Shown here: in pieces, positions 43,223-53,617 of the stretch
Layout: the number at the start of each line of letters is the position of its first letter
Numbering within the stretch: the stretch's first letter is position 1
Assembly: GCF_039534165.1 (NCBI RefSeq)
Contig: NZ_BAAAUX010000019.1
Span: 496,001 to 560,000, forward strand
DNA: 64,000 nt
Source: Saccharopolyspora_D taberi
Lineage (GTDB): Bacteria; Actinomycetota; Actinomycetes; Mycobacteriales; Pseudonocardiaceae
Direction: 5' to 3'
Position numbers and translations under genes: made by a program
Notes under the pieces: model-generated
What the model saw: the letters and a program-made list of their open reading frames with translations, nothing else
What the model was told of the DNA's origin: nothing
The model's database searches: none

Positions 43223-44115
43223 GCCTGCCCCCGAAGCCTCGGATTGAACACGGATTCCAGCGCCCGGCCGCAGAGCGTGAAGCTCAGCACCACCGCCACG
43301 ATCCCCAGGCCCGGCGGCAGCAGGTACCACCACGCGCCCGCGGTGACCGCGCCGGTGTCCATCGCCGACTTCAGCATCGAGCCCCACGACACCCGGCTCG
43401 GGTCGCCCAGCCCCAGGAACGACAGCGTCGACTCGGCGATGATCGCGCTGGCCACCTGCAACGTCGTGTTGGCGAACACCAGCGGCAGCACCGCGGGCAG
43501 CACGTGCCTGCCGATGACGTGACCGGGTCCGCCGCCGAGCGCACGCGCCCGCTCGATGTAGGGGCGGGCCTCGATGGTCAGCGTCTGCGCGCGCACCAGC
43601 CGCGCGGTCGCGGGCCAGGCCGTCACGCCGATCGCGAGCACGATCGTCGGCAGCCCGCGCGCGAGCACCGTCGACAGCGCGATCGCCAGCACCAGCGACG
43701 GCAGCACCAGGAAGAAGTCGGTCACCCGCATCAGCACCGTCGAGGTCCAGCCGCCGAAGTGCGCGGCGGTGACGCCGAACAGGGTGCCGATCACCATCGA
43801 CAGCAGCGCCGCCGACAGCCCGACCACCAGCGACACCCGCGCACCCCACCAGGTCAGCAGCAGCACCGACCGGCCGGACTCGTCGGTGCCGAGCCAGAAC
43901 TCCGAGCCCGGCGGCTGCAACGCCTCGCCGGTGGCCCGGGTGACGTCGAGGCCGGAGGCGTCGGTCAGCAGCGGTGCCAGCAGCGCCAGCGCCGCGATCA
44001 GCACCAGCAGCACCAGGCCGGTCAGCCCGGCGCGGTCGCGCCGGAACGCCTGCCACATCTCGTCCGCCCGCGCGCGGCGGCGCTGCCGGGCGATCTGCTT
44101 CGCGGTGGCGGTCAT
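43219..44115 (-). CDS. Oligopeptide ABC importer, permease 2 (DppC type)
   Basis: A 298-residue permease with an N-terminal cytoplasmic helix, one early transmembrane helix, and a BPD_transp_1 domain of five helices. The EAA loop is YIERARALGGGPGHVIGRHVLP. HFGGWTSTVLMRVTDFFLVLP is the conserved DppC block. The ATG overlaps the DppB stop by 4 nt. Pairs with DppB to form the channel. Confidence 0.92.
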   Translation of the reverse strand: MTATAKQIARQRRRARADEMWQAFRRDRAGLTGLVLLVLIAALALLAPLLTDASGLDVTRATGEALQPPGSEFWLGTDESGRSVLLLTWWGARVSLVVGLSAALLSMVIGTLFGVTAAHFGGWTSTVLMRVTDFFLVLPSLVLAIALSTVLARGLPTIVLAIGVTAWPATARLVRAQTLTIEARPYIERARALGGGPGHVIGRHVLPAVLPLVFANTTLQVASAIIAESTLSFLGLGDPSRVSWGSMLKSAMDTGAVTAGAWWYLLPPGLGIVAVVLSFTLCGRALESVFNPRLRGQA

Positions 44116-45152
44116 GACTCACGCACCCTCGGATCCAGGCCCCGGTAGAGCATGTCGGCCAGCACGTTCATCAGGATCACGCTTCCCGCCATCACGATGA
44201 AGATCCCCTGCAGCAGCGGCAGGTCCGGCACCCGCAGCGCCTCGAACGTCAGCAGTCCCAGGCCCGGCCAGGAGAACACCGTCTCCACCGTGATCGCGCC
44301 CATGACCACCAGACCCAGCCGCAGGAAGATCAGCGTCACGGTCGGCAGCAGCGCGTTGGGCACGGCGTGCCTGCGCCGCACCAGGTCCTCGCGCAGCCCC
44401 TTCGCCCGCGCCGTGGTCAGGTAGTCCTCGCCCATCTCCTCCAGCAGCGACGAGCGCATCACCATCAGGTACTCGGCGTAGATCACCGCCACCATCGTCA
44501 GCGCGGGCAGCACCAGGTGGTGCGCCACGTCGAGCACCTGCGGCAGCAGGCCGTCGGGCACGTCGGGCGAGGAGATGCCGCCGACCGGGAACAGCCCGGG
44601 GAACGGGCCCATCCCGACGCCGAAGACCATCAGCACGATCAGGCCGAGCCAGAACGTCGGCACCGACCACAGCGTCAGCGCGATCGAGGTCGAGGACTTG
44701 TCGAACGCGCTGCCGTGCCGCCACGCCGCGCGCGTTCCGGTCCACAGCCCCAGCACCACCGCCAGCACCGTCGCGGTGCCGACCAGCAGCAGCGTCGGCC
44801 CGAGCCGTTCCAGGATCAGGTCGCCGACCGGCCGGCTGTAGGTGTAGGAGGTGCCGAGATCACCGCGCAGCAGGTTCCCGAGGAAGTCCAGGAACTGCTT
44901 CCACAGCGGCTGGTCCAGGCCGAACCGCGCGCGCAGCGCGACCAGCTGGTCCTCGCTGACCGGCGCACCGCGCGTCATGGTCCGCGCCGGATCGCCCGGC
45001 ATCACCCGGAAGAGGAAGAAACCCAGCACCGCCACGAGGAACAGGCTGACCAGCCCGCCGCCGAGCTTGGCCGCGAGGAAGGTGCCCAGCCCGCGGCGGG
45101 CGCGTCCGGGCTCCGGTGCCGCTTCGGGGGCGTTCGCCAGTAGGTCCGCCAC
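44112..45152 (-). CDS. Oligopeptide ABC importer, permease 1 (DppB type)
   Basis: A 346-residue permease: helix 1 ends FLFRVMPGDPARTM, the DppB/OppB hallmark, then a periplasm-like segment, and five further helices. The EAA loop reads YLTTARAKGLREDLVRRRHAVPNALLP. Starts with GTG 45152, only 3 bp after the DppA stop. Part of the coupled four-gene importer. Confidence 0.92.
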   Translation of the reverse strand: MADLLANAPEAAPEPGRARRGLGTFLAAKLGGGLVSLFLVAVLGFFLFRVMPGDPARTMTRGAPVSEDQLVALRARFGLDQPLWKQFLDFLGNLLRGDLGTSYTYSRPVGDLILERLGPTLLLVGTATVLAVVLGLWTGTRAAWRHGSAFDKSSTSIALTLWSVPTFWLGLIVLMVFGVGMGPFPGLFPVGGISSPDVPDGLLPQVLDVAHHLVLPALTMVAVIYAEYLMVMRSSLLEEMGEDYLTTARAKGLREDLVRRRHAVPNALLPTVTLIFLRLGLVVMGAITVETVFSWPGLGLLTFEALRVPDLPLLQGIFIVMAGSVILMNVLADMLYRGLDPRVRES

Positions 45153-45155
45153 GTT

Positions 45156-46946
45156 TCACTCCCGGTTGTCCGCGGTCGCCCGCCTGCGGAAGACGACGAG
45201 CACCACGACGACACCGGCGAGAACCACCACCCCGCCGAGCACCAGGGCGGCGGTGCCGTAGTCACCACCGCTCGCGTCCGACCTGGCCAGCTCGGTGGGC
45301 TGGGCGCCGTAGTAGCCCCAGTAGCCCTGCTGTCCAGTGATAACGCCTTCGTTCGCCGGTTGCATGGTGAAACCGCTGAACCGGTCGCTGCGGTAGGCCT
45401 CCAGCGAGTTCTGGTAGTACAGGATCAGCCCGGCTGCCTGGTCGTAGAACCGCTCCTGCACCTGCTGCACCGCGGCCCGCCGCGCGGTCGGGTCGAACTC
45501 GCCGAGCTGGCGCGCGTAGGCGTCGTCGTACTGCTTGTCGCAGAGGTACGTGTCGACGTTGCCGCCGCCGTCCGGGCTGGGCCGCGCGCCGCAGGTCTGC
45601 AACCGCAGGACGTAGTCCGGGTCGGGGTTGGCCGACCAGCCGCTGATCACCATGTCGAAGTCACCGGCGGTCGTGCGGTCGTTGAGCTGGTTGTCCGACA
45701 CCGGCTGCAGTTCGACGGCGATGCCCAGCTCGCCGAGCCACTGCTTGACGAACTCACCCACCTGGGCGTCGGCGGACTCGTCGCCGTGCAGCACGAAGTC
45801 GAAGTTGAGCGGTTCGCCCTGCGGGGTGCGCCGGATGCCGTCGGCGCCACGCGCGTACCCGGCCTCGTCGAGCGCGCGGTTCGCCGCGGCGATGTCGAAG
45901 CGCCGCGGCTGCGGCGGGGTCCAGTGGTAGTCGGAGAAGATCGGCGGCAGGTAGCCGCCACCGACCTGGCCGTAGCCGCCCAGCACCCGGTCCACCAGCG
46001 CCTGGTGGTCGATCGCCTGGTCGATCGCCCGCCGCACCCGGACGTCGGTCAGCGCGGGGTGCCCGGTACCGATCCGGGCGCCGGTGCTGTTGGCCGCGCC
46101 GGGGTTGAGGATCAGCTCGTAGAAGCGCCGCCCCTGCCCCTTGACCTGGGTGATGTCCTGCTCGCCCTTCAGCGCGTCGAACTGCGCCGGGGTGAGCTTC
46201 TGCACGACGTCGATCTCGCCCTTGCGCAGCGCCTGCACGGCGGCGTCGCTGTTCTTGAAGTTGACGAAGCGCAGCTCGTCGATCTTGGCCGGACCGCGCC
46301 AGAACTGCTTGTTGGCGCGCAGCGTGAGGTACTGCTCGGGCTGGTACTCGGTCAGCGTGAACGGACCGCTGCCGACCACCGGCTCCTGGTCGTTCGGGAA
46401 GCCCGCGACGTCACCGATCTTCGACCAAACGTGCTCGGGCACGATCGGGGCGTCGATCGCCAGCATGGTCGCCTGCGGCGTGCGGGTCCTGATCACCAGC
46501 GTGCGGTCGTCGGGCGCGGTGACGGTCTCGAAGTTCTCCACGAAGTTGCCGTTGGCGGTGCCCGCCGCCGGATCGGTCATCATCCGGTTGAACGTGTACG
46601 CCGCGTCCCGGGCGGTCACCGGCGCTCCGTCCGACCAGGTGACGCCCGGCCGGATGTGGAAGGTCCAGGTCAGCTTGTCCGGCGAGGGCTCCCAGCTCTC
46701 GGCCAGCTCCGGCACCGGGGAGAAGTCGTGCTGGCTGTAGTTGGTCAGCGTCGGGTAGATCAGCCGGAACACCTCGGTCGAGGCCAGGGTGTAGCCGAGG
46801 AACGGGTTCAGCGAGTCGAACTGCTGCTGCAGACCCACGCGCAGGGTCGCACCCCGCTCACCCTCCTGCGCGAAGGCGGGCGCCGAGGCCGGGAAGGCCA
46901 GCCCGACCAGCAGCACCGCCCACAGCACGGCCAGTTTTCTTCCCAC
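45156..46946 (-). CDS. Peptide-binding protein (DppA/OppA family) with C-terminal membrane anchor
   Basis: A 596-residue SBP_bac_5 protein. A cleavable signal peptide ends near ASAPAFA-QEG; no lipobox Cys is present. The core has LAESWEPSPDKLTWTFHIRPGVTWSDG, typical for the family, and DVRVRRAIDQAIDHQALVDRVL. Near the C-terminus is a second hydrophobic helix (TAALVLGGVVVLAGVVVVLVVF) followed by RRRATADNRE, so the protein is tethered at its C-terminus rather than by lipid. GAAGGAG lies 9 nt before the GTG start. It delivers peptides to the adjacent permease. Confidence 0.92.
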   Translation of the reverse strand: MGRKLAVLWAVLLVGLAFPASAPAFAQEGERGATLRVGLQQQFDSLNPFLGYTLASTEVFRLIYPTLTNYSQHDFSPVPELAESWEPSPDKLTWTFHIRPGVTWSDGAPVTARDAAYTFNRMMTDPAAGTANGNFVENFETVTAPDDRTLVIRTRTPQATMLAIDAPIVPEHVWSKIGDVAGFPNDQEPVVGSGPFTLTEYQPEQYLTLRANKQFWRGPAKIDELRFVNFKNSDAAVQALRKGEIDVVQKLTPAQFDALKGEQDITQVKGQGRRFYELILNPGAANSTGARIGTGHPALTDVRVRRAIDQAIDHQALVDRVLGGYGQVGGGYLPPIFSDYHWTPPQPRRFDIAAANRALDEAGYARGADGIRRTPQGEPLNFDFVLHGDESADAQVGEFVKQWLGELGIAVELQPVSDNQLNDRTTAGDFDMVISGWSANPDPDYVLRLQTCGARPSPDGGGNVDTYLCDKQYDDAYARQLGEFDPTARRAAVQQVQERFYDQAAGLILYYQNSLEAYRSDRFSGFTMQPANEGVITGQQGYWGYYGAQPTELARSDASGGDYGTAALVLGGVVVLAGVVVVLVVFRRRATADNRE

Positions 46947-47086
46947 GTCAAACCACTCCTTCGCGGCGAGTGAGAAGAAAGAACCATCAACGGACCGTGT
47001 TCGTCAATGCTTAACAGGGAATGTCGCCGGGTCTCGCCACCTGGTTGCACCGAACCGTTACCCGGCGAAATCCCGGAACCGGCGGA

Positions 47087-47803
47087 TCAGGCTTCGCCCC
47101 ACCGCGCAGTCTGCCACTCGACCGCACCGGGCCGCTGCCCGCCGCGGGCGAATTCCACCAGTGCGGCGCGCAGATCCCGGAACCGCAGCACCGAATTCCG
47201 CGGGAACCGCAGCGCGCTCCCGGCGTCGAAGCGCAGCGGCGGCGCCTCCGGCAGCGGCTGCGGGTTGAAGGTGTGCCAGGACAGCAGCTCGCCGTCCTCG
47301 GTCTCCTCGGTGTAGTTGAGCACCCCGACCTCGGCCTCGGGGTCGGTGACGACCCGGATCTGCTGGAACGGGCCCGCGACCTCGTCGTTGTCGAACGGCC
47401 GGTCCCACACGAAGAAGTGCCCGGCGCCCGGACCGCTCGGCCGCAGCACCTTGTTCACCAGGTTCGCCTTGTCGTCCTCGGAGTGGGCGTAGTGCCGCTC
47501 CCCGTCGACCACGGCGGTCGCGACCGTGATGCCCAGCTCGGTGTTGCGGGCGCCGACGGCTTCGGCACGCAGCCCCTCCAAGCACTCGCGCGCCTCGCGC
47601 AGCGCCCGCATCGCGGCGCCCTGGTGGTACACCAGATCGCCCCAGTACGGGTGCCCCTGGACCTTGTTCAGGTCCCCGTAGACGGCGTTGGTGGTCTCGA
47701 TCAGCTTGTCGACGACGTCCAGCGGAACATCGGTCAGCCGGGCGAAAACCGACGCGGGAGGTTCGAACAGGCCGGGCTCGTCTTGCGATGGCGGATTCGA
47801 CAT
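47087..47803 (-). CDS. Imm1-like immunity protein domain protein
   Basis: A 238-residue protein. The C-terminal ~110 residues resemble the Imm1 family of immunity proteins: VGVLNYTEE, then FPRNSVLRFRDLRAALVEF and a terminal GQRPGAVEWQ, the usual Imm1 ending. The N-terminal ~110 residues are helical and not recognised. Imm1 proteins neutralise deaminase or nuclease toxins; no toxin gene is adjacent, so it may be an orphan or have another role. It is upstream of dppA on the same strand. Confidence 0.65.
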   Translation of the reverse strand: MSNPPSQDEPGLFEPPASVFARLTDVPLDVVDKLIETTNAVYGDLNKVQGHPYWGDLVYHQGAAMRALREARECLEGLRAEAVGARNTELGITVATAVVDGERHYAHSEDDKANLVNKVLRPSGPGAGHFFVWDRPFDNDEVAGPFQQIRVVTDPEAEVGVLNYTEETEDGELLSWHTFNPQPLPEAPPLRFDAGSALRFPRNSVLRFRDLRAALVEFARGGQRPGAVEWQTARWGEA

Positions 47804-47984
47804 GCCTTCCCTACATCCAATGGCTCGTGGGCGTCCACTGGTTCGCTGGGGACACCCCGGACTTGTTGCGCGAAGGACTCCGCCGGCCATGATGCCAAGT
47901 CGTGCCGACCAACCGACCAGCAGCACCTTGATCGCGCCAAGACTACCGCGAGTGACACCGCGGATCCGCAGCGCCACCGGGTGC

Positions 47985-48617
47985 TCAGCTCGCTCGGCCG
48001 CGCACCTCGTTCACCGCTTCCACGGGCGGGTCGTCCTCGGCCGTCATCGACAGCAGCGCGGCGGCCAGGGGATCGGGATCGTTGAACCCGATCTCGTGCA
48101 CCACGTCGTCGGGCATGCTCAGCATCGACAGCGCGACCCCGAGCAGACCGGCCTCCAGCAGACCACCGCCGCGGCGGCTGATCCGCTCGCCCACCGCGGC
48201 GTGCAGGTGCACCGCGGTGTCCACGTTGGCCAGGCCGATCTCGCCGAGCGCGGCGCGCACCTCCGGCCGCCGGACGCCTTCCAGGTGCAGCTCGAACAGC
48301 GCGAGGAACCGCGAACGCGCCTCGGTCACCATCCGCCGCAGCATCGTCGCGTACAGCTTGGCGATGTCGGCCCTGGTCACCTCGGCGGGCATCTGGTCGC
48401 GCAACGCCCGGAGCGCGGCGGTGTGCTCCTCGGCGATGTGCCGGGCAGCCGCCACGAGCAGCGAGCCGCGGGTCGGGTGGTAGTTCTTCGTGGTCCCTTC
48501 CGGCACCCCGGCCTCGCGGTCGATCGCGCGGTGCGTCAGGCCGCGGCCACCTTCGCGCGCGAGCACCTCGATGGCGCATTCGGCGAGCAGTTCGCGTCGA
48601 TTGCCTCGCTGTGGCAT
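47985..48617 (-). CDS. TetR-family regulator
   Basis: A 210-residue repressor. The N-terminal HTH contains LLAECAIEVLAREGGRGLTHRAIDREAGVPEGTTKNYHPTRG with the recognition helix at GVPEGTTKNYHPTR. The C-terminal ligand-binding part is helical and acidic. The ATG has AGGGGATAC upstream. It is divergent from the SIS gene; the two share the intergenic region that holds a candidate DasR site. Confidence 0.88.
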   Translation of the reverse strand: MPQRGNRRELLAECAIEVLAREGGRGLTHRAIDREAGVPEGTTKNYHPTRGSLLVAAARHIAEEHTAALRALRDQMPAEVTRADIAKLYATMLRRMVTEARSRFLALFELHLEGVRRPEVRAALGEIGLANVDTAVHLHAAVGERISRRGGGLLEAGLLGVALSMLSMPDDVVHEIGFNDPDPLAAALLSMTAEDDPPVEAVNEVRGRAS

Positions 48618-48702
48618 GTATCCCCTGGCGGATCGGTCTTCCGGCGTGATCAACACCCTAGTCCGGGAACCACAGCAGTGGTGGGCCGGGTGCGGACGCC
48701 GG

Positions 48703-48735
48703 TTGACCTCGCTCCGCGCATTGGTATAGACCTCT
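48703..48735 (+). promoter_or_regulatory. Promoter of the SIS gene with candidate DasR box
   Basis: TTGACC at 48703-48708 and TATAGA at 48725-48730, 16 bp apart, form a good sigma-A-type promoter. Overlapping the -10, at 48720-48735, is ATTGGTATAGACCTCT: 10 of the 12 core positions of the DasR palindrome TGGTCTAGACCA match. Binding would cover the -10 box and repress. Confidence 0.6.
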
Positions 48736-48773
48736 TTGTGTCCTGATCGCCGCTCTCCGGGGAGTGCCCTGCC

Positions 48774-49508
48774 ATGCCCGAAAACGCGCCCGCGCACGCC
48801 GAACCCTGCCTCGCCCACCTCCGCCGGATCGGCGCGCACAACGCCACCCGGCTGCGCGAGGCAGCGGGGGTGCTGGCCGACCACATCAGCGCCGACGGAC
48901 TGGTCTTCACCGCGGGCGCCGGGCACTCGCTCGCCGCCGTGATGGAGACCTTCTACCGGGCGGGCGGCCTCGCCGCGGTCCGCCCGCTGTACCACCCGGA
49001 CCTGCTGCCGCTGCACGGCGCGGTGCCCAGCACCCGGACCGAACGCCGCACCGGGCTGGCCGAGGAGATCATCACCGAAGCCGGCTTCCGCGGCGGCACC
49101 GACGTCCTGGTCGTCTTCTCCAACTCCGGGGTCAACCCCTACCCCGTCGAACTGGCGATCACCGCCCGCAAAGCGGGCTCGCAGGTCATCGCCTTCACCT
49201 CGCCGGCGGCCAGCGCCGAAGCCCCGAAGCGGGCGGGCACCACGCTGGCCGAGCAGGCCGACATCGTGCTGGACACCCTCGTGCCCGGCGGCGACGCGAG
49301 CTACCCGGCCGAGTCCCCGGTGACCGCCCCGCTTTCGTCGCTGGCAAACGTGTTCCTGTGGAACATGCTGCTCGTCGAACTGCACAACACGGCCGGCCAG
49401 CGGGACCTCGCCCTCCCGGTCTGGCGCAGCTCGAACACCGTGGGCGGCGACGAGGCCAACGCCGCGAACCTGGAGAACTACGGCAAGCGCGTTCCCGGAC
49501 TCCTGTAA
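48774..49508 (+). CDS. SIS-domain sugar-phosphate-binding protein
   Basis: A 244-residue SIS protein. Visible marks are VFTAGAGHSLAAVMETFYRAGG (sugar-phosphate-binding loop, residues ~44-65), VVFSNSGVNPYPVELA (Ser-rich phosphate loop) and VFLWNMLLVEL. It resembles the UPF0309/SCO4393-like group associated with amino-sugar metabolism. A DasR-type box in its promoter agrees with a role in GlcNAc-phosphate or MurNAc-phosphate metabolism. Enzymatic activity is unproven. Confidence 0.85.
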   Translation: MPENAPAHAEPCLAHLRRIGAHNATRLREAAGVLADHISADGLVFTAGAGHSLAAVMETFYRAGGLAAVRPLYHPDLLPLHGAVPSTRTERRTGLAEEIITEAGFRGGTDVLVVFSNSGVNPYPVELAITARKAGSQVIAFTSPAASAEAPKRAGTTLAEQADIVLDTLVPGGDASYPAESPVTAPLSSLANVFLWNMLLVELHNTAGQRDLALPVWRSSNTVGGDEANAANLENYGKRVPGLL

Positions 49509-49514
49509 GCGAAA

Positions 49515-49557
49515 ACGGGAACGGGCCCGCGGTCGAACACCGCGGGCCCGTTCCCGT
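49515..49557. terminator. Bidirectional terminator between SIS and enoyl-CoA hydratase genes
   Basis: A perfect 19-bp inverted repeat (49515-49533 with 49539-49557) and 5-nt loop, between convergent stop codons. Confidence 0.9.
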
Positions 49558-49565
49558 GTCGTCGG

Positions 49566-50372
49566 CTAGGAGCCGAGCAGCTCCGCCATCTCCGCGATCC
49601 GGCGCAACTGCGCCGACCGCTCCGCGGCGAGCTGCTGCTCCGGTTCCACCGCCTCCTCGGCCTGCACCAGCAGGGCCAGGGTCTCGCGCGCCGCGCCCGC
49701 GGCCGGCTGCGCGACGGCCTCGGCGAGCTGGTCGACGGCGCTCTCCAGCTGATCGGCGGGCACGACCGTGTTGGCCAGGCCGATCTGCGCCGCCTCGTCG
49801 GCGGTGACCTCGCGCCCGGTCAGGCAGATCTCCACGGCCTTGGCGTAGCCGACCGCGCGGACCAGCGGCAGCGTTCCGCCCAGGTCGGGCACCAGCCCGA
49901 GGCTGGTCTCGGCCATCCGCAGCCGCGCATCCGAGGCGAGCACCCGCAGGTCGCAGGCCAGCGCGAGCTGGAAGCCTGCGCCGATCGCGTGGCCCTGCAC
50001 GGCCGCGATGGTGACCCGGTCGGGCTCGCGCAACCAGCTGAAACCCTGCTGGAACCCGGCGATCTCGGCATCGGCCTGTTCGGTCGGCCGCTTGCCGAGC
50101 GAGATCAGGCCCGGTGAGCCGTCGACGTCCTCGGTCCCGAACAACCTGCGGTCCAGACCCGCGGAGAACGCCCGGCCTTCGCCGCGCACGACGACGACCC
50201 GGACCTCGGGATCGAGTTTCTGCCCGATCTCACGCAGCGCGAACCACGTATGGGGGGTTTGCGCGTTGAGCTTGTCCGGGCGATTGAGAGTGATCGTGGC
50301 CCGCCGACCGTGGATCGTGAGCCCCACACCGCCACGATCCAACAGGTCGGCGTCCACTGTCGACTCCGCCAC
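49566..50372 (-). CDS. Enoyl-CoA hydratase/isomerase family protein
   Basis: A 268-residue crotonase-fold enzyme. The oxyanion-hole segments are GEGRAFSAGLDRRLFG (first) and VQGHAIGAGFQLALACDLRV (second). At the catalytic positions, AETSLGLVPDLGGTLPL has Glu early and Asp later, the pattern of a hydratase. It might hydrate enoyl-CoA in fatty-acid or branched-chain degradation. Standalone gene on this strand; the promoter region contains an inverted repeat. Confidence 0.88.
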   Translation of the reverse strand: MAESTVDADLLDRGGVGLTIHGRRATITLNRPDKLNAQTPHTWFALREIGQKLDPEVRVVVVRGEGRAFSAGLDRRLFGTEDVDGSPGLISLGKRPTEQADAEIAGFQQGFSWLREPDRVTIAAVQGHAIGAGFQLALACDLRVLASDARLRMAETSLGLVPDLGGTLPLVRAVGYAKAVEICLTGREVTADEAAQIGLANTVVPADQLESAVDQLAEAVAQPAAGAARETLALLVQAEEAVEPEQQLAAERSAQLRRIAEMAELLGS

Positions 50373-50396
50373 GCGGGCCTCCGATGCAGATGTGCG

Positions 50397-50431
50397 TTGA
50401 TCGGTCGGCGACTAGCGTACCCGCCGATCAA
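50397..50431. promoter_or_regulatory. Inverted repeat upstream of the enoyl-CoA hydratase gene
   Basis: TTGATCGG (50397-50404) and CCGATCAA (50424-50431) are perfect 8-bp arms 19 bp apart, 25-59 bp before the start codon. A possible operator or an extended hairpin in the leader. Confidence 0.4.
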
Positions 50432-50513
50432 GGAGCTTCCGCGTGCGCACGGCGCCGACGGCACCAGGCGCGACGCCCGGTGCTGCGCAGTTGGTGACAG
50501 GCGACGGTCGTGC

Positions 50514-50723
50514 TCACTTCTTCTTGGTGCGGGTCGCGCCCCCGCGACCCCGAAGCTGCACGCCCGATTCGCTGAGAACCCGGTGCACGAATCCGTAGGA
50601 CCGGCCGGTCGCCTCCGCCAGAGCGCGGATACTGGCCCCCTTCTCGTACTTCTTCTTCAGGTCACTGGCAAGCTTGTCCCGTGCGCTTCCGGTGATTCGC
50701 GCACCCTTCTTCAGGTCAGCCAC
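50514..50723 (-). CDS. Small helix-turn-helix protein
   Basis: A 69-residue basic protein, conserved in actinobacteria in this form as far as I recognise. Its HTH is GASIRALAEATGRSYGFVHRVLSES, a Hin/resolvase-like helix pair (AEATGRSYGFV). The C-terminus RGRGGATRTKKK is strongly positive. Likely a DNA-binding protein, perhaps nucleoid-associated. Start GTG 50723 follows GGAGGGAAGGCGGGG. Confidence 0.75.
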   Translation of the reverse strand: MADLKKGARITGSARDKLASDLKKKYEKGASIRALAEATGRSYGFVHRVLSESGVQLRGRGGATRTKKK

Positions 50724-51036
50724 AGTGTCCCCGCCTTCCCTCCGAGCAGGTCGGGCCGCTCGCGACCCCTGTCAGCGCAATGATCGAACAGGAAGGCCGC
50801 AAACGCCAGGCGATCATGGAAAAAGATCCGCCATCAGCCGAGGTTCACACCCCGGCGATCACCGGAATGCACTAATCCATCCGTAGTAGCCACCGGCGCC
50901 TGCTTGCACGTGGTATTGGCCGCCGAACCGCTGCGTGCCTGGTGAGAACGCGGATCATCCGCCGGGTGACCCACATGGCGGGTCCGGCCGGGGCCCCGCG
51001 CCGACTGCCGGACGCCACCGCGCACCGGCCTCGGCG
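50724..51036. other. Intergenic region upstream of the small HTH gene
   Basis: 313 bp between the HTH gene start and the stop of the ABC-F gene, both on the minus strand. Somewhat lower in GC around 50800-50920. It presumably carries the HTH promoter. I see no coding sequence or clear hairpin. Confidence 0.4.
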
Positions 51037-52665
<1,629 letters not shown>

Positions 52666-52878
52666 GGAAAACTCCGGGAGTCGGTGGTCGAGCGATCACA
52701 TGCGAACGCCCACCGGCCGAGCCCGCGGCAGGCGCGGGAACCGGTGAGCGCGGTCGCCGCTAATCGGCGTGCCAGGTTCTTCTGGTAACCCGAACCCGGA
52801 CTACTGGACGCTCATGAACCACCAGTCGAGTGTACCGACGGGCGTCCAGCGAATTGTCCGCACGTCGCATAGCCCTGC

Positions 52879-53553
52879 TCACACATCGCGGATCTCCACC
52901 TCGACGGCCACCGCGCGCCGGGCCGCCTCGTCGAGCACGGCCCGGCGGGGTTCGGGCACGTCGAGCACCCGCGGCTGGGCCGACGACAGCAGCGCGGTCA
53001 GCCGGGAGTCGGCGCGCAGGGCTTCGAGCGCCTGCCGGTCGCCGCCGAGGACGATCCCGTCCAGTTCGCGCTCGACGGGCAGCAGGATCCGCGCCACGGC
53101 GTCGGCCGCCGCCTCCAGCGACCGCCGCGACTGGCCTTCCCGGCGGCGGGCGAACCGCTGCTGCGACCACCCGCCCGCCTTGTTCCGGCCGTGCACGAGG
53201 TGGCGATCGGTCGACGACTGCTCGACCCGGCCGCCCCGGCTGATCCCGACGCTGTGCGCGCCGAGCCGGACCAGCACCAGCCCGATCCGCCTCGGCGCGG
53301 TCACGTGGTCGACCAGCGACTCGACCGCGAGCCCGTCGTGCTCGCCGTGCGGAGGCGGCAGCGGGCCGAACGGGACCGCGACCGCGGCGGTCGAACCGTC
53401 GTCGGCCTCGGCCTCGACCCGGTCGGGCCCGACCAGAGTCCGCCTGACTCCGCCGTGCCCCTCGGCGAAGCGCCGGAACCAGCCCTCCAGCCGCTCCGGC
53501 GCGACCTCGACGGCACGGCCGCCACCGGGAAGTTCCCTGACCTTGGGCGGCAT
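52879..53553 (-). CDS. acVLRF1-type peptidyl-tRNA hydrolase/release factor (Vms1-like)
   Basis: A 224-residue protein matching the actinobacterial Vms1-like release-factor-1 family. The catalytic loop is HGRNKAGGWSQQRFARRREG (near residues 122-141), equivalent to the GGxxQ-type loop that inserts into the peptidyl-transferase centre. The N-terminal ~110 residues and the C-terminal RNase-H/eRF1-domain-2-like part complete the fold. It should cut peptidyl-tRNA on stalled large subunits. ATG 53553 follows GAGGAT by about 12 nt; GTG 53562 is an alternative. It lies upstream of the ABC-F gene, 213 bp apart. Confidence 0.8.
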   Translation of the reverse strand: MPPKVRELPGGGRAVEVAPERLEGWFRRFAEGHGGVRRTLVGPDRVEAEADDGSTAAVAVPFGPLPPPHGEHDGLAVESLVDHVTAPRRIGLVLVRLGAHSVGISRGGRVEQSSTDRHLVHGRNKAGGWSQQRFARRREGQSRRSLEAAADAVARILLPVERELDGIVLGGDRQALEALRADSRLTALLSSAQPRVLDVPEPRRAVLDEAARRAVAVEVEIRDV

Positions 53554-53617
53554 CGCCTGCACCCATCCTCACGAAGCTGCCTGATCCGCACGGAACCGCC
53601 TGTCACAGGACGGCCTG

